Positions 1-8,371 of a stretch of 64,000 bases of DNA are shown piece by piece. This DNA comes from Candidatus Blautia intestinavium (GTDB lineage: Bacteria > Bacillota > Clostridia > Lachnospirales > Lachnospiraceae). A program made the translations under genes and the position numbers. Under the pieces are notes generated by a model. That model was given only the letters and a program-made list of their open reading frames with translations, was not told the DNA's origin and ran no database searches. The stretch is from assembly GCA_019113745.1 (NCBI GenBank), contig DXGV01000059.1:1-64000 (forward strand), written 5' to 3'. Positions within the stretch are counted from its first letter, which is position 1. Each line of letters opens with the position of its first letter.

Positions 1-76
1 ATTAAGTATGAAAAAGAAGCGGTATGCGATTGGAACAAATCCGGAAAAATATCTGGATGAACTTATGAATTTGTAA
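1..76 (+). CDS. 3' end of an unidentified gene (partial)
   Basis: A reading frame enters from the left edge and stops with TAA at 74-76, giving about 25 C-terminal residues that end in LDELMNL. An in-frame ATG lies at position 8, but no ribosome binding site can be seen before it, so this is more likely the tail of a longer protein than a complete 22-residue one. The tail is lysine rich and carries no recognisable motif. Product unknown. Confidence 0.45.
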   Translation, partial: LSMKKKRYAIGTNPEKYLDELMNL

Positions 77-118
77 AAAGATCAAAAATCAATAGGCTTG
101 GTTAGGGAACACATTCAT

Positions 119-164
119 GCGTTTGTCGTGAGGAGAGCGTGTTGCCCCATGTACATTAACGCTA
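119..164. repeat. Dispersed palindromic intergenic repeat, copy a
   Basis: The core AGCGTGTTGCCCCATGTACA at 136-155 runs on into TTAACGCT at 156-163. It starts and ends with complementary AGCGT/ACGCT and is nearly identical to copies near 23.52, 23.75 and 38.69 kb. A degenerate left arm (GCGTTTGTCGTG, about 119-130) matches the left arm of the 23.5 kb copy. It lies between the partial first gene and the promoter of the phosphatase gene. Confidence 0.6.
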
Positions 165-170
165 TGCCTG

Positions 171-179
171 TGATATAAT
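171..179 (+). promoter_or_regulatory. Extended -10 promoter of the histidine phosphatase gene
   Basis: TGATATAAT at 171-179 is an extended -10 element (TG, one base, TATAAT). It lies 60 bp before the start codon. No good -35 is seen at 17 bp, as is common for extended -10 promoters. Confidence 0.45.
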
Positions 180-238
180 TTACGGGAAACAGAAAGATGA
201 TTGAAATAATAGCCAGAAATAAAAAATGAGGAGAGAAT

Positions 239-778
239 ATGGGATATTTATATTTTGTTCGTCATGGACAGACAATATGGAATGTAGAGAATAAAATATG
301 CGGCGCTACGGATATCGCCCTTACAGAGGAAGGACATCAGCAGGCGATCGAGCTTGGAGAAAAAATCATGCGTCAGGGAATAAAAGCAGGCGAAATTCTT
401 TATTCTCCATTAATGCGGGCGGCGGATACGGCGCGGCATATTTCAGAAATTACAGGGATTCCTGCCAGAGTGGAACCCAGACTTATTGAGCAGAATTTTG
501 GAAAGTATGAGTCTACACCGAGGGACGGCAGAGAATTTCAGGAGGCAAAAAGACAGTTTATATCCGGATATGAGGGTGGAGAATCTATGTTCCGTCTGGC
601 CCAGAGAATTTATAATCTGCTGGACGAGATCAGAGAGGAATCGGACAGAAGGACGTATATTCTTGTAGCGCACAACGGAATCGCAAGAGTAGTGAATTCT
701 TATTTCTATGAGATGACAAATGAAGAATATGCGGCCTTTGGGGTGAAAAACTGCGAGATAAGGACATACAATTTTTGA
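239..778 (+). CDS. Histidine phosphatase family protein (phosphoglycerate mutase-like)
   Basis: The 179-residue protein starts with the family signature FVRHGQTIWN (His about residue 9), in which the histidine takes the phosphate. The later VAHNGIARVV segment supplies the second active-site histidine. The length is normal for single-domain cytosolic members of the phosphoglycerate mutase/acid phosphatase superfamily. Substrates in this family are diverse (small phosphoesters, cobalamin precursor phosphate, phosphoglycerate) and cannot be read from the sequence. The ATG is preceded by a strong GAGGAGAG site. It has its own promoter and is followed by the J-domain gene after about 70 bp. Confidence 0.85.
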   Translation: MGYLYFVRHGQTIWNVENKICGATDIALTEEGHQQAIELGEKIMRQGIKAGEILYSPLMRAADTARHISEITGIPARVEPRLIEQNFGKYESTPRDGREFQEAKRQFISGYEGGESMFRLAQRIYNLLDEIREESDRRTYILVAHNGIARVVNSYFYEMTNEEYAAFGVKNCEIRTYNF

Positions 779-848
779 ATATAGAAGCAGAAGCATGGTG
801 AAATGCGTACCGGCTGAGGTAATGTGGAAAGGATTTCGGTGAGAATTA

Positions 849-1847
849 TTGGATGCAGAACAGGCACGGAAGTTTCTGGATATTTCAGAATATGCCGATA
901 TCGATGAAATAAAAAGAAAATACCGCCGGCTGATGGGCCGTTTTCATCCGGATGTTCTCGGTTCAGAGAACCCGGAGCATATTAGAAAAGCTCAGGAGAT
1001 CAATGAGGCTTATCAGATCTTAAAAAGTGCTGCCCGTGCAGGGAATGTTGGATTTTTTGAAGGAAATAGAAAAAAATGGAAATGGTCAGGGGAACTTAAT
1101 AAGAAAGCTTTCTGTGCAAGGAATGTTTATCTTTATTACAGTATGGAGACAGATGGGGAAAAACTTTATTATCAGGTAGCTCGCGGAAAATATATGTGGG
1201 ATCCGGAGGAAGAGGAATTTTCTTTGTTTATGAGGAGCATTTTTCATGCAGTTAAGGAACTGATGGAAGAAGCCGAAGAAAAAATTTTATCGGAAAAGCG
1301 AAGGACTGTAAAGATTTCGGAAAAAGAAAGATTTCAGATTCAGGCGCAGATTGTACACTGTCTGCTACAGCAGTTTACAGATCCGATAAAGATTTTGCGC
1401 CGGATTGTTCAGCCGGAAAGGACAGACCGTCAGGGAAGAGATATATATCGTTTTACTGCTCTGCTGATATTAAAAGATAAATTTAGAGGAACTGCGGAGA
1501 AAAATGGGATGAGAGCAGGAAGTTTTCTTTATCCGGAAAGTTTGCGGGATAACAGGATCAGTGTTCGCGCCCAGAATGGACAGCCATTGGGCTATCTGAC
1601 ATTTTTGGATGATCGTCTTTATTTATGTATCATCCCACTGTTAAAAAATAAGATGGCGCAGATTAAAATGATTGTAAGTGAAAAACAGGAAACCCGTGGA
1701 AGAAGCGGGAACGACCTGAAAATCAAAGTTGACTTTTATTTCCGGCTTGAAGACCAGGGGAAAGAGTACCGCAATCCGGATCAGAATCTGAGGATCGCAG
1801 AAATTCTGCGAGTGTATGAGAAAAAAAGAGCATTCTGTAATGAGTGA
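849..1847 (+). CDS. J-domain (DnaJ-like) protein
   Basis: Residues 1-65 form a J domain: helix II is IDEIKRKYRRLMGRFHPDVL with the diagnostic HPD tripeptide, followed by helix III QEINEAYQIL. J domains stimulate the ATPase of Hsp70 (DnaK). The remaining 260 or so residues lack the Gly/Phe region, zinc-finger repeats and C-terminal substrate domains of true DnaJ, so this is a specialised co-chaperone of unknown client. The start is TTG at 849 after GGTGAG; no ATG lies upstream in frame. The last codons overlap the left arm of an intrinsic terminator, so it is the final gene of its transcript. Confidence 0.8.
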   Translation: MDAEQARKFLDISEYADIDEIKRKYRRLMGRFHPDVLGSENPEHIRKAQEINEAYQILKSAARAGNVGFFEGNRKKWKWSGELNKKAFCARNVYLYYSMETDGEKLYYQVARGKYMWDPEEEEFSLFMRSIFHAVKELMEEAEEKILSEKRRTVKISEKERFQIQAQIVHCLLQQFTDPIKILRRIVQPERTDRQGRDIYRFTALLILKDKFRGTAEKNGMRAGSFLYPESLRDNRISVRAQNGQPLGYLTFLDDRLYLCIIPLLKNKMAQIKMIVSEKQETRGRSGNDLKIKVDFYFRLEDQGKEYRNPDQNLRIAEILRVYEKKRAFCNE

Positions 1848-1891
1848 ACCAGGAGGGATTCGAAATCTTACAGAATGCTCTCGGTTTTTTG
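1828..1891 (+). terminator. Intrinsic terminator overlapping the stop codon of the J-domain gene
   Basis: GAGCATTCTGTAA at 1828-1840 pairs perfectly with TTACAGAATGCTC at 1868-1880, followed by TCGGTTTTTTG. The left arm is coding sequence just before the stop codon at 1845-1847. Confidence 0.85.
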
Positions 1892-1955
1892 TAAAATATC
1901 AAGGAATGGCACTGTAGCATGACTGCTTTAAGCAGATCTATTTAAGCGCATCCTC

Positions 1956-2101
1956 TTATACATTCAGAAGTGCAGATTTACCTATAAAATCTTTATTCCA
2001 ATCGATAGTCCAGCCGAAGCCGGTTTCTTCAAGTGATTTGTGAGTGAAATCGTAGTATCTACAGTATTTCTAACTGCTTCATGTTCTTTTCTTGCCAGCA
2101 T
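1956..2101 (-). pseudogene. Remnant of a GcvT-like aminomethyltransferase
   Basis: On the minus strand an ATG at 2101 behind AAGGAA opens a frame reading MLARKEHEAVRNTV. A frame shift then gives RYYDFTHKSLEETGFGWTID and WNKDFIGKSALLNV before a stop. The first part resembles the N-terminal region of glycine cleavage T-protein relatives (EHEAVRN.V..YDFTH), and the second resembles their central G.GW.ID..KDFIGK.AL segment. These are far apart in an intact protein, so this looks like a small remnant with one frameshift and a large internal deletion. Identification is from recall of the family; the piece is short. Confidence 0.5.
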
Positions 2102-2282
2102 ATTATTTTCCTTATTTTAATTCCTTCGTTTATATGAATGAATTTGAGATTCCGATACCATTGTTCATATATGGGTAAATCGATAAAACATCTGCAAAAT
2201 AATATTTGGATTTTCAAATTAAACAAGTATGACTTCAATGCCGAATTCTTTGAGCTTTTCTAAATATTCAGGAGACAACTTT

Positions 2283-2335
2283 TTTACAAAGATTTTACAG
2301 GAGAAGACTTTTGAATTTTACGTTCCGACTATAAA
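2283..2335 (+). promoter_or_regulatory. Pho box and promoter of the pst operon
   Basis: TTTACA occurs at 2283-2288 and again at 2294-2299, an 11-bp period, with a third related copy TTTACG at 2317-2322. Direct TT(A/T/C)ACA repeats at about 11 bp are the PhoP-binding pattern of Firmicutes. A -10 TATAAA lies at 2330-2335 with no good -35, as expected for an activator-dependent promoter. The first gene after it is pstS, so induction in low phosphate is a strong inference. Confidence 0.7.
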
Positions 2336-2396
2336 ATGACACATGTCAATGAGGAACACAACTGAATAAAGAAAATAAAAGAATAGGAGATTAATC

Positions 2397-3257
2397 ATGA
2401 AGAAAAAAATTGTAGGAATTTTAGCAGCAGCAGTAATAGGAACCACAGCTTTCGCGTCTGTAGCAAGCGCGGCAAGCGGAACAATCAACGTAATTTCCCG
2501 TGAAGACGGATCCGGCACACGTGGAGCATTCATCGAGCTGTTTGGCATTGAAGAAGAAAAAGACGGCGAAAAAGTGGACATGACTACAACAGACGCCAGC
2601 ATTACAAACAGCACTTCTGTTATGATGACGACAGTGGCAGGAGATGAGAACGCGATCGGATACATTTCTCTTGGTTCTCTGAACGATACTGTTAAGGCTG
2701 TAAAGATCGACGGCGCTGAGGCGTCCGCTGAAGCGGTGGCTGACGGTACATACAAAGTATCCCGTCCCTTCAACATCGTGACAGGCGAGGAAGTAAGCGA
2801 CGCTGCGCAGGATTTCATCAACTACATCATGAGCGCTGACGGACAGCAGATCGTTGAAGACAACGGATATATCAAAGCAGATACAGAGGCTGAGGCATAT
2901 GCGGCAGGCGACGCAGAAGGAAAAGTTGTAGTAGCCGGATCTTCTTCCGTATCACCGGTTATGGAAAAACTGAAAGAAGGCTATGAGGCAGCTCAGGATA
3001 AAGTAACTGTAGAAGTACAGCAGAGTGATTCCACAACAGGTATTACCTCTGTAGCAGACGGAATCTGCGATATCGGTATGGCTTCCCGTGAACTGAAAGA
3101 TGAAGAGACAGAGCAGGGACTTACACCTACTGTAATCGCAACTGATGGAATCGCAGTTATCGTAAATACTACCAACGAAATTGAAGATCTCACAAGCGAT
3201 CAGGTAAAAGCTATTTTCACAGGTGAGACAACAGAGTGGGAAGATCTGGCAGAGTAA
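2397..3257 (+). CDS. pstS: Phosphate-binding protein PstS, permuted half order
   Basis: This is the substrate-binding component of the high-affinity phosphate ABC importer. A Sec signal peptide (residues 1-26, ending FASVASA) precedes a mature protein whose halves are swapped relative to classical PstS. The C-terminal-type half comes first (residues about 28-165, with REDGSGTRGAF and AIGYISLGSLNDTVKAVKID). The N-terminal-type half comes second (about 175-286, with AGSSSVSPVMEKL, IGMASRELKDEE, IATDGIAVIVN and SDQVKAIFTGETTEWEDL). Phosphate-binding Ser/Gly/Thr motifs of both halves are present. There is no lipobox cysteine, which is unusual for a Gram-positive binding protein. It is first in the operon behind a Pho box. 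Confidence 0.88.
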   Translation: MKKKIVGILAAAVIGTTAFASVASAASGTINVISREDGSGTRGAFIELFGIEEEKDGEKVDMTTTDASITNSTSVMMTTVAGDENAIGYISLGSLNDTVKAVKIDGAEASAEAVADGTYKVSRPFNIVTGEEVSDAAQDFINYIMSADGQQIVEDNGYIKADTEAEAYAAGDAEGKVVVAGSSSVSPVMEKLKEGYEAAQDKVTVEVQQSDSTTGITSVADGICDIGMASRELKDEETEQGLTPTVIATDGIAVIVNTTNEIEDLTSDQVKAIFTGETTEWEDLAE

Positions 3258-3280
3258 AACACACTGAAATGAATTACGGA

Positions 3281-3367
3281 TATCTATGCAGTTCTGCTGT
3301 ATTCCAAGGCGCTTCCGGAAAGCTTTTCCGGAGGCGTCCCCGATAAAACGCAAAACGTGCATAGATA
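3281..3367 (+). other. Structured pstS-pstC intergenic RNA
   Basis: TATCTATGCA at 3281-3290 pairs with TGCATAGATA at 3358-3367. Inside it, CCGGAAA (3315-3321) pairs with TTTCCGG (3325-3331), extended by GC-rich flanks to about 3308-3338. No U-run follows, so this is not a standard terminator. It probably protects the pstS 3' end or limits read-through, giving more binding protein than permease. A further inverted pair GCCAGTAC/GTACTGGC lies at about 3397 and 3448. Confidence 0.6.
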
Positions 3368-3483
3368 TTCTTATGTAAAATAATTACAGGTGATTGCCAG
3401 TACAGCGAAAAAGAAACAATGAAGATGCAGCAGGTTTGTTTTTCGGTGTACTGGCGGATAAGAAGAGAGGAAGTTATTTATCC

Positions 3484-4341
3484 ATGAATAAATTTAAAGA
3501 ACAAGGTATGAAAGTCGTCTTTACGGTCGCTGCCTGCGTTTCAATCCTGGCGGTGTTCCTGATCTGCCTGTTCCTGTTTGCCAGTGGTATCCCGGCAATC
3601 GGAAAGATCGGGCCATTAAACTTTCTTTTTGGAACGGAATGGAGACCGTCCAATGATGTTTATGGAATTTTCCCGATGATCGTGGCAAGTATCTATGTAA
3701 CAGGCGGAGCAATTTTGATCGGAGTACCGATCGCACTGTTTACTTCCGTGTTTATGGCACGCTATTGTCCGAAAAAAATTTACCGTCCGCTGAAATCAGG
3801 AATTGAGCTGATGGCCGGCGTTCCTTCCATTGTATATGGTTTCTTCGGACTTGTCCTGATGGTTCCGCTGATTCGTGAAGTATTCGGGGGAACGGGAACA
3901 AGCTGGCTGGCGGCGTCCCTTCTGCTGGCTATTATGATTCTTCCCACTATCATCGGCCCTACAGAATCCGCTCTCAGAAGCGTGCCGGAAAGCTATTATG
4001 AAGGTTCTCTGGCTCTGGGCGCTACGAAGGAGAGAAGTATTTTCTGCGTGATCCTTCCGGCGGCAAAATCCGGTATTCTGGCGGCGGTAGTACTTGGTAT
4101 CGGACGCGCCATCGGCGAAACCATGGCGGTGATCATGGTAGCCGGAAACCAGGCGAGAATGCCGGAAGGTCTTCTCAAGGGACTCCGAACCCTGACGGCA
4201 AACATTGTTACAGAGATGGGTTATGCGACAGGCCTCCACAGAGAAGCTCTGATCGCTACAGGCGTGGTACTGTTTGTATTTATCCTGATTATTAACCTGT
4301 GTCTCTCATTACTGAACAGGAGGGCTAATAATGCAGACTAA
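3484..4341 (+). CDS. pstC: Phosphate ABC transporter permease PstC
   Basis: A membrane subunit of the phosphate importer, 285 residues from the ATG at 3484 behind GAGAGGAAG. An upstream TTG would add 30 hydrophilic residues and has no site. About six hydrophobic segments are visible. The permease loop that contacts the ATPase reads EGSLALGATKERSIFCVILP, with the usual GIGRAIGETMAV following. It pairs with PstA, whose ATG overlaps the end of this gene by 11 bp, indicating coupled translation. Confidence 0.92.
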   Translation: MNKFKEQGMKVVFTVAACVSILAVFLICLFLFASGIPAIGKIGPLNFLFGTEWRPSNDVYGIFPMIVASIYVTGGAILIGVPIALFTSVFMARYCPKKIYRPLKSGIELMAGVPSIVYGFFGLVLMVPLIREVFGGTGTSWLAASLLLAIMILPTIIGPTESALRSVPESYYEGSLALGATKERSIFCVILPAAKSGILAAVVLGIGRAIGETMAVIMVAGNQARMPEGLLKGLRTLTANIVTEMGYATGLHREALIATGVVLFVFILIINLCLSLLNRRANNAD

Positions 4342-5230
4342 TTTTGCGGCGGTAAGTTCAGCGGAAATGGAAAAAAGAAATACAACCACTACCTCTGATC
4401 ATCTGCGTTCCTATCTCCGTCATCCCGGTTCCGGCGTTCTGGCGCTGCTTACGGGGCTGGCGGCGGTGATCACATTCGCGGTGCTGATCTTTCTGGTGGT
4501 ATATATCCTGGTAAAAGGGATTCCCTATCTGACGCCTTCCCTTTTCAGCCTGGAATATAACTCAGAGAACGTATCCCTGATGCCCTCTCTGATTAACACC
4601 TTTATTATGACGTTTATGTCTCTGATCATTGCGGCGCCTCTTGGTATTTTCGCGGCGATCTATCTTGTGGAATATGCAAAAAAAGGTAATAAACTGGTAA
4701 AAGTGATCCGTATCACAGCAGAAACCCTTTCCGGAATTCCTTCTATCGTATTCGGTCTGTTCGGTATGCTGTTTTTCGTAACAGCTCTTCATTGGGGAAT
4801 GTCTCTGCTGGCAGGTTCCTTTACCCTTGTCATCATGGTGCTGCCGCTGATCATGCGTACCTCCGAGGAGGCCCTGAAGGCAGTGCCGGATTCCTACAGA
4901 GAAGCAAGTTTCGGCCTTGGCGCCGGTAAGCTCCGTACTATTTTTACCATTGTACTGCCTTCCGCAGTGCCGGGAATTCTGGCAGGTATCATTCTGGCCA
5001 TAGGGCGTATCATCGGTGAGACGGCCGCTCTTTTGTACACATCAGGTACAGTTGCGCAGATTCCGGATCTTATGGGCTCAGGACGTACCCTTGCCCTTCA
5101 TATGTATGTGCTTTCCAGCGAGGGACTTCATATGAACGAAGCCTCTGCAACGGCTGTGGTAATTCTTATTTTTGTACTGATCATCAACGGTCTGTCCAGT
5201 ATGGCGGCCAAACGAATTGCGAAAGGATAA
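4331..5230 (+). CDS. pstA: Phosphate ABC transporter permease PstA
   Basis: Second membrane subunit of the phosphate importer, 299 residues. A 30-residue cytoplasmic N-terminus is followed by about six membrane segments. The ATPase-coupling loop reads REASFGLGAGKLRTIFTIVL, followed by AIGRIIGETAALLYTSG, typical of PstA. An AGGAGG site lies within the end of pstC. The gene is separated from pstB by 6 bp. Confidence 0.93.
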   Translation: MQTNFAAVSSAEMEKRNTTTTSDHLRSYLRHPGSGVLALLTGLAAVITFAVLIFLVVYILVKGIPYLTPSLFSLEYNSENVSLMPSLINTFIMTFMSLIIAAPLGIFAAIYLVEYAKKGNKLVKVIRITAETLSGIPSIVFGLFGMLFFVTALHWGMSLLAGSFTLVIMVLPLIMRTSEEALKAVPDSYREASFGLGAGKLRTIFTIVLPSAVPGILAGIILAIGRIIGETAALLYTSGTVAQIPDLMGSGRTLALHMYVLSSEGLHMNEASATAVVILIFVLIINGLSSMAAKRIAKG

Positions 5231-5236
5231 GGAGAA

Positions 5237-5995
5237 ATGAGCGAGACGATAAAGCTTTCAATTGAGGATATGAACCTGCATTACGGCACGTTCCATGCGT
5301 TAAAGGATATCAATATGCACATCCCGGAGAAGGAGATTACCGCGTTCATCGGCCCCAGCGGCTGCGGTAAGTCCACCCTTCTGAAATCCCTGAACAGGAT
5401 GAACGATCTGGTGGAGGGCTGTGTGATCACCGGCAAGGTAGAGCTGGACGGAGAGGACATTTACGGAGATATGGACGTGAACCTTCTCCGCAAAAGAGTA
5501 GGTATGGTTTTCCAGAAACCAAACCCCTTCCCTATGAGTATTTATGATAACATCGCCTACGGCCCCAGAACTCACGGCGTCCGTTCCAAAGCAAAGCTGG
5601 ACGATATCGTGGAAAAATCTCTCCGCGACGCCGCAATCTGGGATGAGGTAAAAGACCGGCTGAAAAAAAGCGCTCTGGGTATGTCCGGCGGACAGCAGCA
5701 GAGACTCTGTATCGCCCGCGCGCTGGCGGTACAGCCGGAAGTGCTTCTGATGGATGAGCCTACCTCGGCTCTTGACCCCATTTCTACTTCCAAGATCGAG
5801 GAACTTGCTCTGGAGCTTAAGAAGGATTACACGATTGTGATCGTAACCCATAACATGCAGCAGGCAACGCGTATTTCCGATAAAACCGCTTTCTTTTTAC
5901 TGGGAGAAGTGGTAGAATTCAATGATACAGATACACTGTTCTCTATGCCTGCGGACAAGAGAACAGAAGACTATATTACAGGGAGGTTTGGCTGA
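5237..5995 (+). CDS. pstB: Phosphate ABC transporter ATP-binding protein PstB
   Basis: The 252-residue ATPase of the phosphate importer. It has Walker [10 protein letters not shown] at about residue 40, Q-loop [11 protein letters not shown], signature MSGGQQQR, Walker [14 protein letters not shown] and the H-loop VTHNMQQ. The length and the [11 protein letters not shown] stretch are typical for PstB. The ATG follows AAGGAG closely. The stop codon lies 2 bp before the phoU start, so the genes are co-translated. Confidence 0.95.
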   Translation: MSETIKLSIEDMNLHYGTFHALKDINMHIPEKEITAFIGPSGCGKSTLLKSLNRMNDLVEGCVITGKVELDGEDIYGDMDVNLLRKRVGMVFQKPNPFPMSIYDNIAYGPRTHGVRSKAKLDDIVEKSLRDAAIWDEVKDRLKKSALGMSGGQQQRLCIARALAVQPEVLLMDEPTSALDPISTSKIEELALELKKDYTIVIVTHNMQQATRISDKTAFFLLGEVVEFNDTDTLFSMPADKRTEDYITGRFG

Positions 5996-5996
5996 T

Positions 5997-6653
5997 ATGA
6001 CAACACGTTTTGAGCGGCAGTTGGAAGAACTCCATGTACAGATGATAACAATGGGAAGTCTCTGCGAGAAAGTGATCACTCTTTCCGCACAGGCGATACG
6101 CGGCAAGGACTGCGCAAAAGAAGTTTTTGAGGTAGACAAGGAAATTGATGCGAAAGAAAGAGAGATTGAGACGCTCTGTATGCGGCTCCTTCTCCATCAG
6201 CAGCCTGTGGCGGGGGATCTCAGGGAGATTTCCGCTGCTCTGCGAATGATCTCCGATATGGAGCGTATTGGGGACCAGGCGGCTGATATTGCCGATTTGT
6301 CCAGATTTATCGACAAAAATATGGATCAGATCCCGGATCAGATTGAAAAGATGGTAGGGATGGCCGTTCATATGGTGACAGAGAGCGTGGACTCTTTCGT
6401 AAAGGCGGATCTGGATCTGTGCAGAAAGGTTATTGACGACGACGACAGGGTAGACCAGGCGTTCAACGAGATCAAGGAAGAGCTTGCCAATCAGATGTAT
6501 AAAAATATGGACGTTAAAGTAGGATTGGATCTTCTGATGGCTGCGAAATATATGGAACGTATCGGCGACCATGCGGTGAACATTGCAGAGTGGGTGGAAT
6601 ATTCCATTACAGGAGTTCACAGAAACAATGAACACCAACTGGGAGGAAATTAA
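5997..6653 (+). CDS. phoU: Phosphate transport/signalling regulator PhoU
   Basis: The 218-residue protein matches the length of PhoU, a cytoplasmic two-lobed helical protein that couples the Pst transporter to the PhoR kinase and restrains phosphate uptake. Two copies of the metal-binding PhoU motif are visible: RMISDMERIGDQAADIAD and AAKYMERIGDHAVNIAEW. The start is the ATG at 5997 behind GGGAGG; an upstream ATG inside pstB lies in the same frame but would add 25 unrelated residues. It is followed after 2 bp by phoR. Confidence 0.93.
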   Translation: MTTRFERQLEELHVQMITMGSLCEKVITLSAQAIRGKDCAKEVFEVDKEIDAKEREIETLCMRLLLHQQPVAGDLREISAALRMISDMERIGDQAADIADLSRFIDKNMDQIPDQIEKMVGMAVHMVTESVDSFVKADLDLCRKVIDDDDRVDQAFNEIKEELANQMYKNMDVKVGLDLLMAAKYMERIGDHAVNIAEWVEYSITGVHRNNEHQLGGN

Positions 6654-6655
6654 GG

Positions 6656-8326
6656 TTGACAAAAAAGATATTCAAATCCAGCATTCTTGCCTCGGTGGTC
6701 GTACTGATCATCGGAATGGCCTGTGTGCTGGGGGTTTTATACCGCCATTTTGGCGGCCAGATTATAAATGAGCTGAAGAAAGAAGCGGAATATCTTTCCT
6801 ATGGCGTGGAGCTTAAGGGAGAGGACTATCTGGAAAATGTCAACGAGCAGGATTCCCGCATCACTTATATAGATGATGCGGGTAATGTGCTTTATGACAG
6901 TATGGCTGACGAGGAAGTCATGGAAAATCACAAAGACCGTGAGGAATTTCAGGAGGCGGAGGAAACAGGCGTGGGGCAGGCGGAGCGTATCTCGGATACG
7001 CTTTCGGAGCGGACGCTCTATTATGCGGTGCGTCTCAGCGATAATTCCGTTCTCCGGGTATCCAGTACCCAGGACTCTGTTCTGGCGCTTACGGTTCAAC
7101 TGATACCGCCTGCGCTGGGAATCCTGGCGGTACTGATCATCCTGGCGTGCTTTTTTGCCTCCAGGATCGCCTCCCGTATTGTGGAGCCTTTGAATTCTCT
7201 TGATCTGGAACATCCGGAGGAGAATTTGGTGTATGAAGAGGTGGCTCCTCTTCTGAGCAAGATCCACAGGCAGAACGGACAGATCAGGCTCCAGATCGAG
7301 GAGGCCCGGAGAAATCAGGAAGAATTCCGTATTATCACAGAGAATATGCAGGAAGGGCTTCTGGTGATCGACGCCTATACCATGATCCTGTCCGGAAACA
7401 CAAGCGTGTGGAAGATGTTCCAGGTATGGGAACCAAAGATTGGAGAAAGCGTATATTCTCTGGACAGGACGGAGGATTTCCGCAAGGTGATCGAGAAGGT
7501 TCTGAAAGGTGAACACGGAAGCGCTCTTCTTCATGTGGATAATGAATTTATCCAACTGATCGCCAACCCGGTGACCAGGGAGGGAAGTACCGTGGGAGCG
7601 GTGCTTGTGCTGATGAATGAGACGGAGAAGGTACAGAGGGAGAGTCTGCGCCGGGAATTCTCGGCTAATGTTTCCCATGAGCTGAAAACGCCTCTTACTT
7701 CTATTTCCGGCTACGCGGAAATTATCCAGGGAGGACTGGTAAAAGAGGAGGATATTAAAGGATTTGCCGGAAGGATCTACAAGGAAGCCCAGAGGCTTAT
7801 CCAGCTTGTGGAGGATACGATCAAGATATCTCAGCTTGACGAGGGCGCTAATCCATACGAATGGGAAATTATAGATATATACCAGGTGGCAAAGGAAGTA
7901 TGTGGAAATCTCAAGGATATCGCTTTGAAGAAAAACGTACATCTGTTTATCGAAGGACACAGGACGATGTGCCGTACAGTCCGGCCTATTCTGGAAGAAA
8001 TCCTTTATAATCTCTGCGACAACGGGATTAAATATAACAAAGACGACGGTACCATGAGTATTCATATCACAGAAGAGAAAGAAAATGTCCGGATTGTTGT
8101 AAAGGACAATGGAATCGGTATTCCACGTGAAGATATCAACCGGGTGTTCGAGCGTTTCTACCGGGTAGACAAAAGTCATTCCAGAGAGATCGGAGGAACC
8201 GGACTGGGTCTTTCCATTGTGAAGCATGGAGTTACTTTCCTGGGCGGAACTGTGGACATGATCAGCGAGCTTGGCAAAGGCACGGAGATCACTGTGATCC
8301 TTCCGAAGAACGGAAAAACGGAATGA
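6656..8326 (+). CDS. phoR: Phosphate-type sensor histidine kinase PhoR
   Basis: A 556-residue membrane kinase. One membrane helix near residues 9-29, an extracytoplasmic region, a second helix near 145-170, a PAS-like stretch (about 220-320), then the HisKA box VSHELKTPLTSISGYAEI with His341 as the phosphorylated residue. The ATPase domain has N-box LYNLCDNGIKYNKDDG, G1 VKDNGIGIP, an F-box VFERFYRVDKS and G2 GGTGLGLSIVKH. The start is TTG at 6656, 2 bp after phoU. The usual partner response regulator PhoP/PhoB is not next to it or elsewhere in the window. The gene ends the operon. Confidence 0.88.
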   Translation: MTKKIFKSSILASVVVLIIGMACVLGVLYRHFGGQIINELKKEAEYLSYGVELKGEDYLENVNEQDSRITYIDDAGNVLYDSMADEEVMENHKDREEFQEAEETGVGQAERISDTLSERTLYYAVRLSDNSVLRVSSTQDSVLALTVQLIPPALGILAVLIILACFFASRIASRIVEPLNSLDLEHPEENLVYEEVAPLLSKIHRQNGQIRLQIEEARRNQEEFRIITENMQEGLLVIDAYTMILSGNTSVWKMFQVWEPKIGESVYSLDRTEDFRKVIEKVLKGEHGSALLHVDNEFIQLIANPVTREGSTVGAVLVLMNETEKVQRESLRREFSANVSHELKTPLTSISGYAEIIQGGLVKEEDIKGFAGRIYKEAQRLIQLVEDTIKISQLDEGANPYEWEIIDIYQVAKEVCGNLKDIALKKNVHLFIEGHRTMCRTVRPILEEILYNLCDNGIKYNKDDGTMSIHITEEKENVRIVVKDNGIGIPREDINRVFERFYRVDKSHSREIGGTGLGLSIVKHGVTFLGGTVDMISELGKGTEITVILPKNGKTE

Positions 8327-8371
8327 CGGGATCGGAATGAACCTGTATAAAACGGAAAAAGATATATATGT

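Noticed and set aside
2219-2317. Minus-strand frame of about 32 codons reading KVFSCKIFVKKLSPEYLEKL then KEFGIEVILV and a stop
   Set aside because: It looks like the tail of some protein, but there is no start, it overlaps the Pho box, and no family could be named. Possibly another remnant.
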